Shown here piece by piece: positions 5,290 through 5,291 of a stretch of 5,291 bases of DNA (positions are counted from its first letter, which is position 1; every line of letters starts with the position of its first letter). A program made the position numbers and the translations under genes. The DNA comes from Bacillota bacterium (GTDB taxonomy: Bacteria; Bacillota; Dethiobacteria; DTU022): positions 1 to 5,291 of the forward strand of contig JAAZIG010000016.1 of NCBI GenBank assembly GCA_012510325.1, read 5' to 3'. A model generated the notes under the pieces. It worked only from the letters and a program-made list of their open reading frames with translations, searched no databases and had not been told where the DNA came from.

Positions 5290-5291
5290 AG

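Noticed and set aside
1..5291. A hidden novel system such as a defence, mobile or secondary-metabolism locus
   Set aside because: Every gene is a recognised member of the ATP synthase operon in canonical order with intact motifs, and the gaps between genes are too short to hold another gene.

Overview
The window lies inside an F-type (F1Fo) ATP synthase operon. All eight genes are on the + strand and appear intact, in the order atpZ, atpI, atpB (a), atpE (c), atpF (b), atpH (delta), atpA (alpha), atpG (gamma). The window stops nine bases after the atpG stop codon, inside a strong Shine-Dalgarno sequence. That site should belong to the next gene, which by the usual order would be atpD (beta) followed by atpC (epsilon); neither is visible here.

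Organism: strong AGGAGG / AAGGNGGTGA ribosome binding sites, frequent TTG and GTG starts, the atpZ-atpI pair ahead of atpB, and the protein sequences all point to a Firmicute. It is most likely a moderately GC-rich member of the Clostridia in the broad sense (Peptococcaceae / Desulfotomaculum / Moorella / Syntrophomonas-like). The genus cannot be named from the sequence alone.

Layout: 19-786 holds the two small membrane accessory proteins AtpZ and AtpI, separated by a 75-base A-rich gap. 787-2301 encodes the Fo sector (a, c, b). A 12-bp perfect stem-loop lies between atpE and atpF. 2298-5282 encodes delta, alpha and gamma of F1. atpI and atpB abut, and atpF and atpH overlap by four bases. The atpH-atpA gap (41 bases) and the atpA-atpG gap (52 bases) are short. 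No stretch longer than about 100 bases lacks a gene, and no rRNA, tRNA, mobile element or CRISPR array is present. No promoter is visible before atpZ because the window starts only 18 bases upstream of it.

Function: the a subunit and the ring of c subunits form the ion path in the membrane. Ion flow turns the ring and the attached gamma shaft, which drives ATP synthesis in the alpha3beta3 head. Subunits b and delta form the peripheral stalk that holds the head still. AtpI and AtpZ are accessory membrane proteins linked to c-ring assembly and, in one Bacillus, to Mg2+ uptake. The c subunit has the ion-binding glutamate (E58) but lacks the serine/threonine pair typical of Na+-binding rings, so proton coupling is the best prediction.

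This is essentially an ordinary housekeeping operon. I see no new biological system. The points worth a second look are small: expression signals around atpE, a high share of non-ATG starts, a duplicated Shine-Dalgarno-like repeat before atpG, a G8 tract in atpB, and the AT-rich tail of atpZ.
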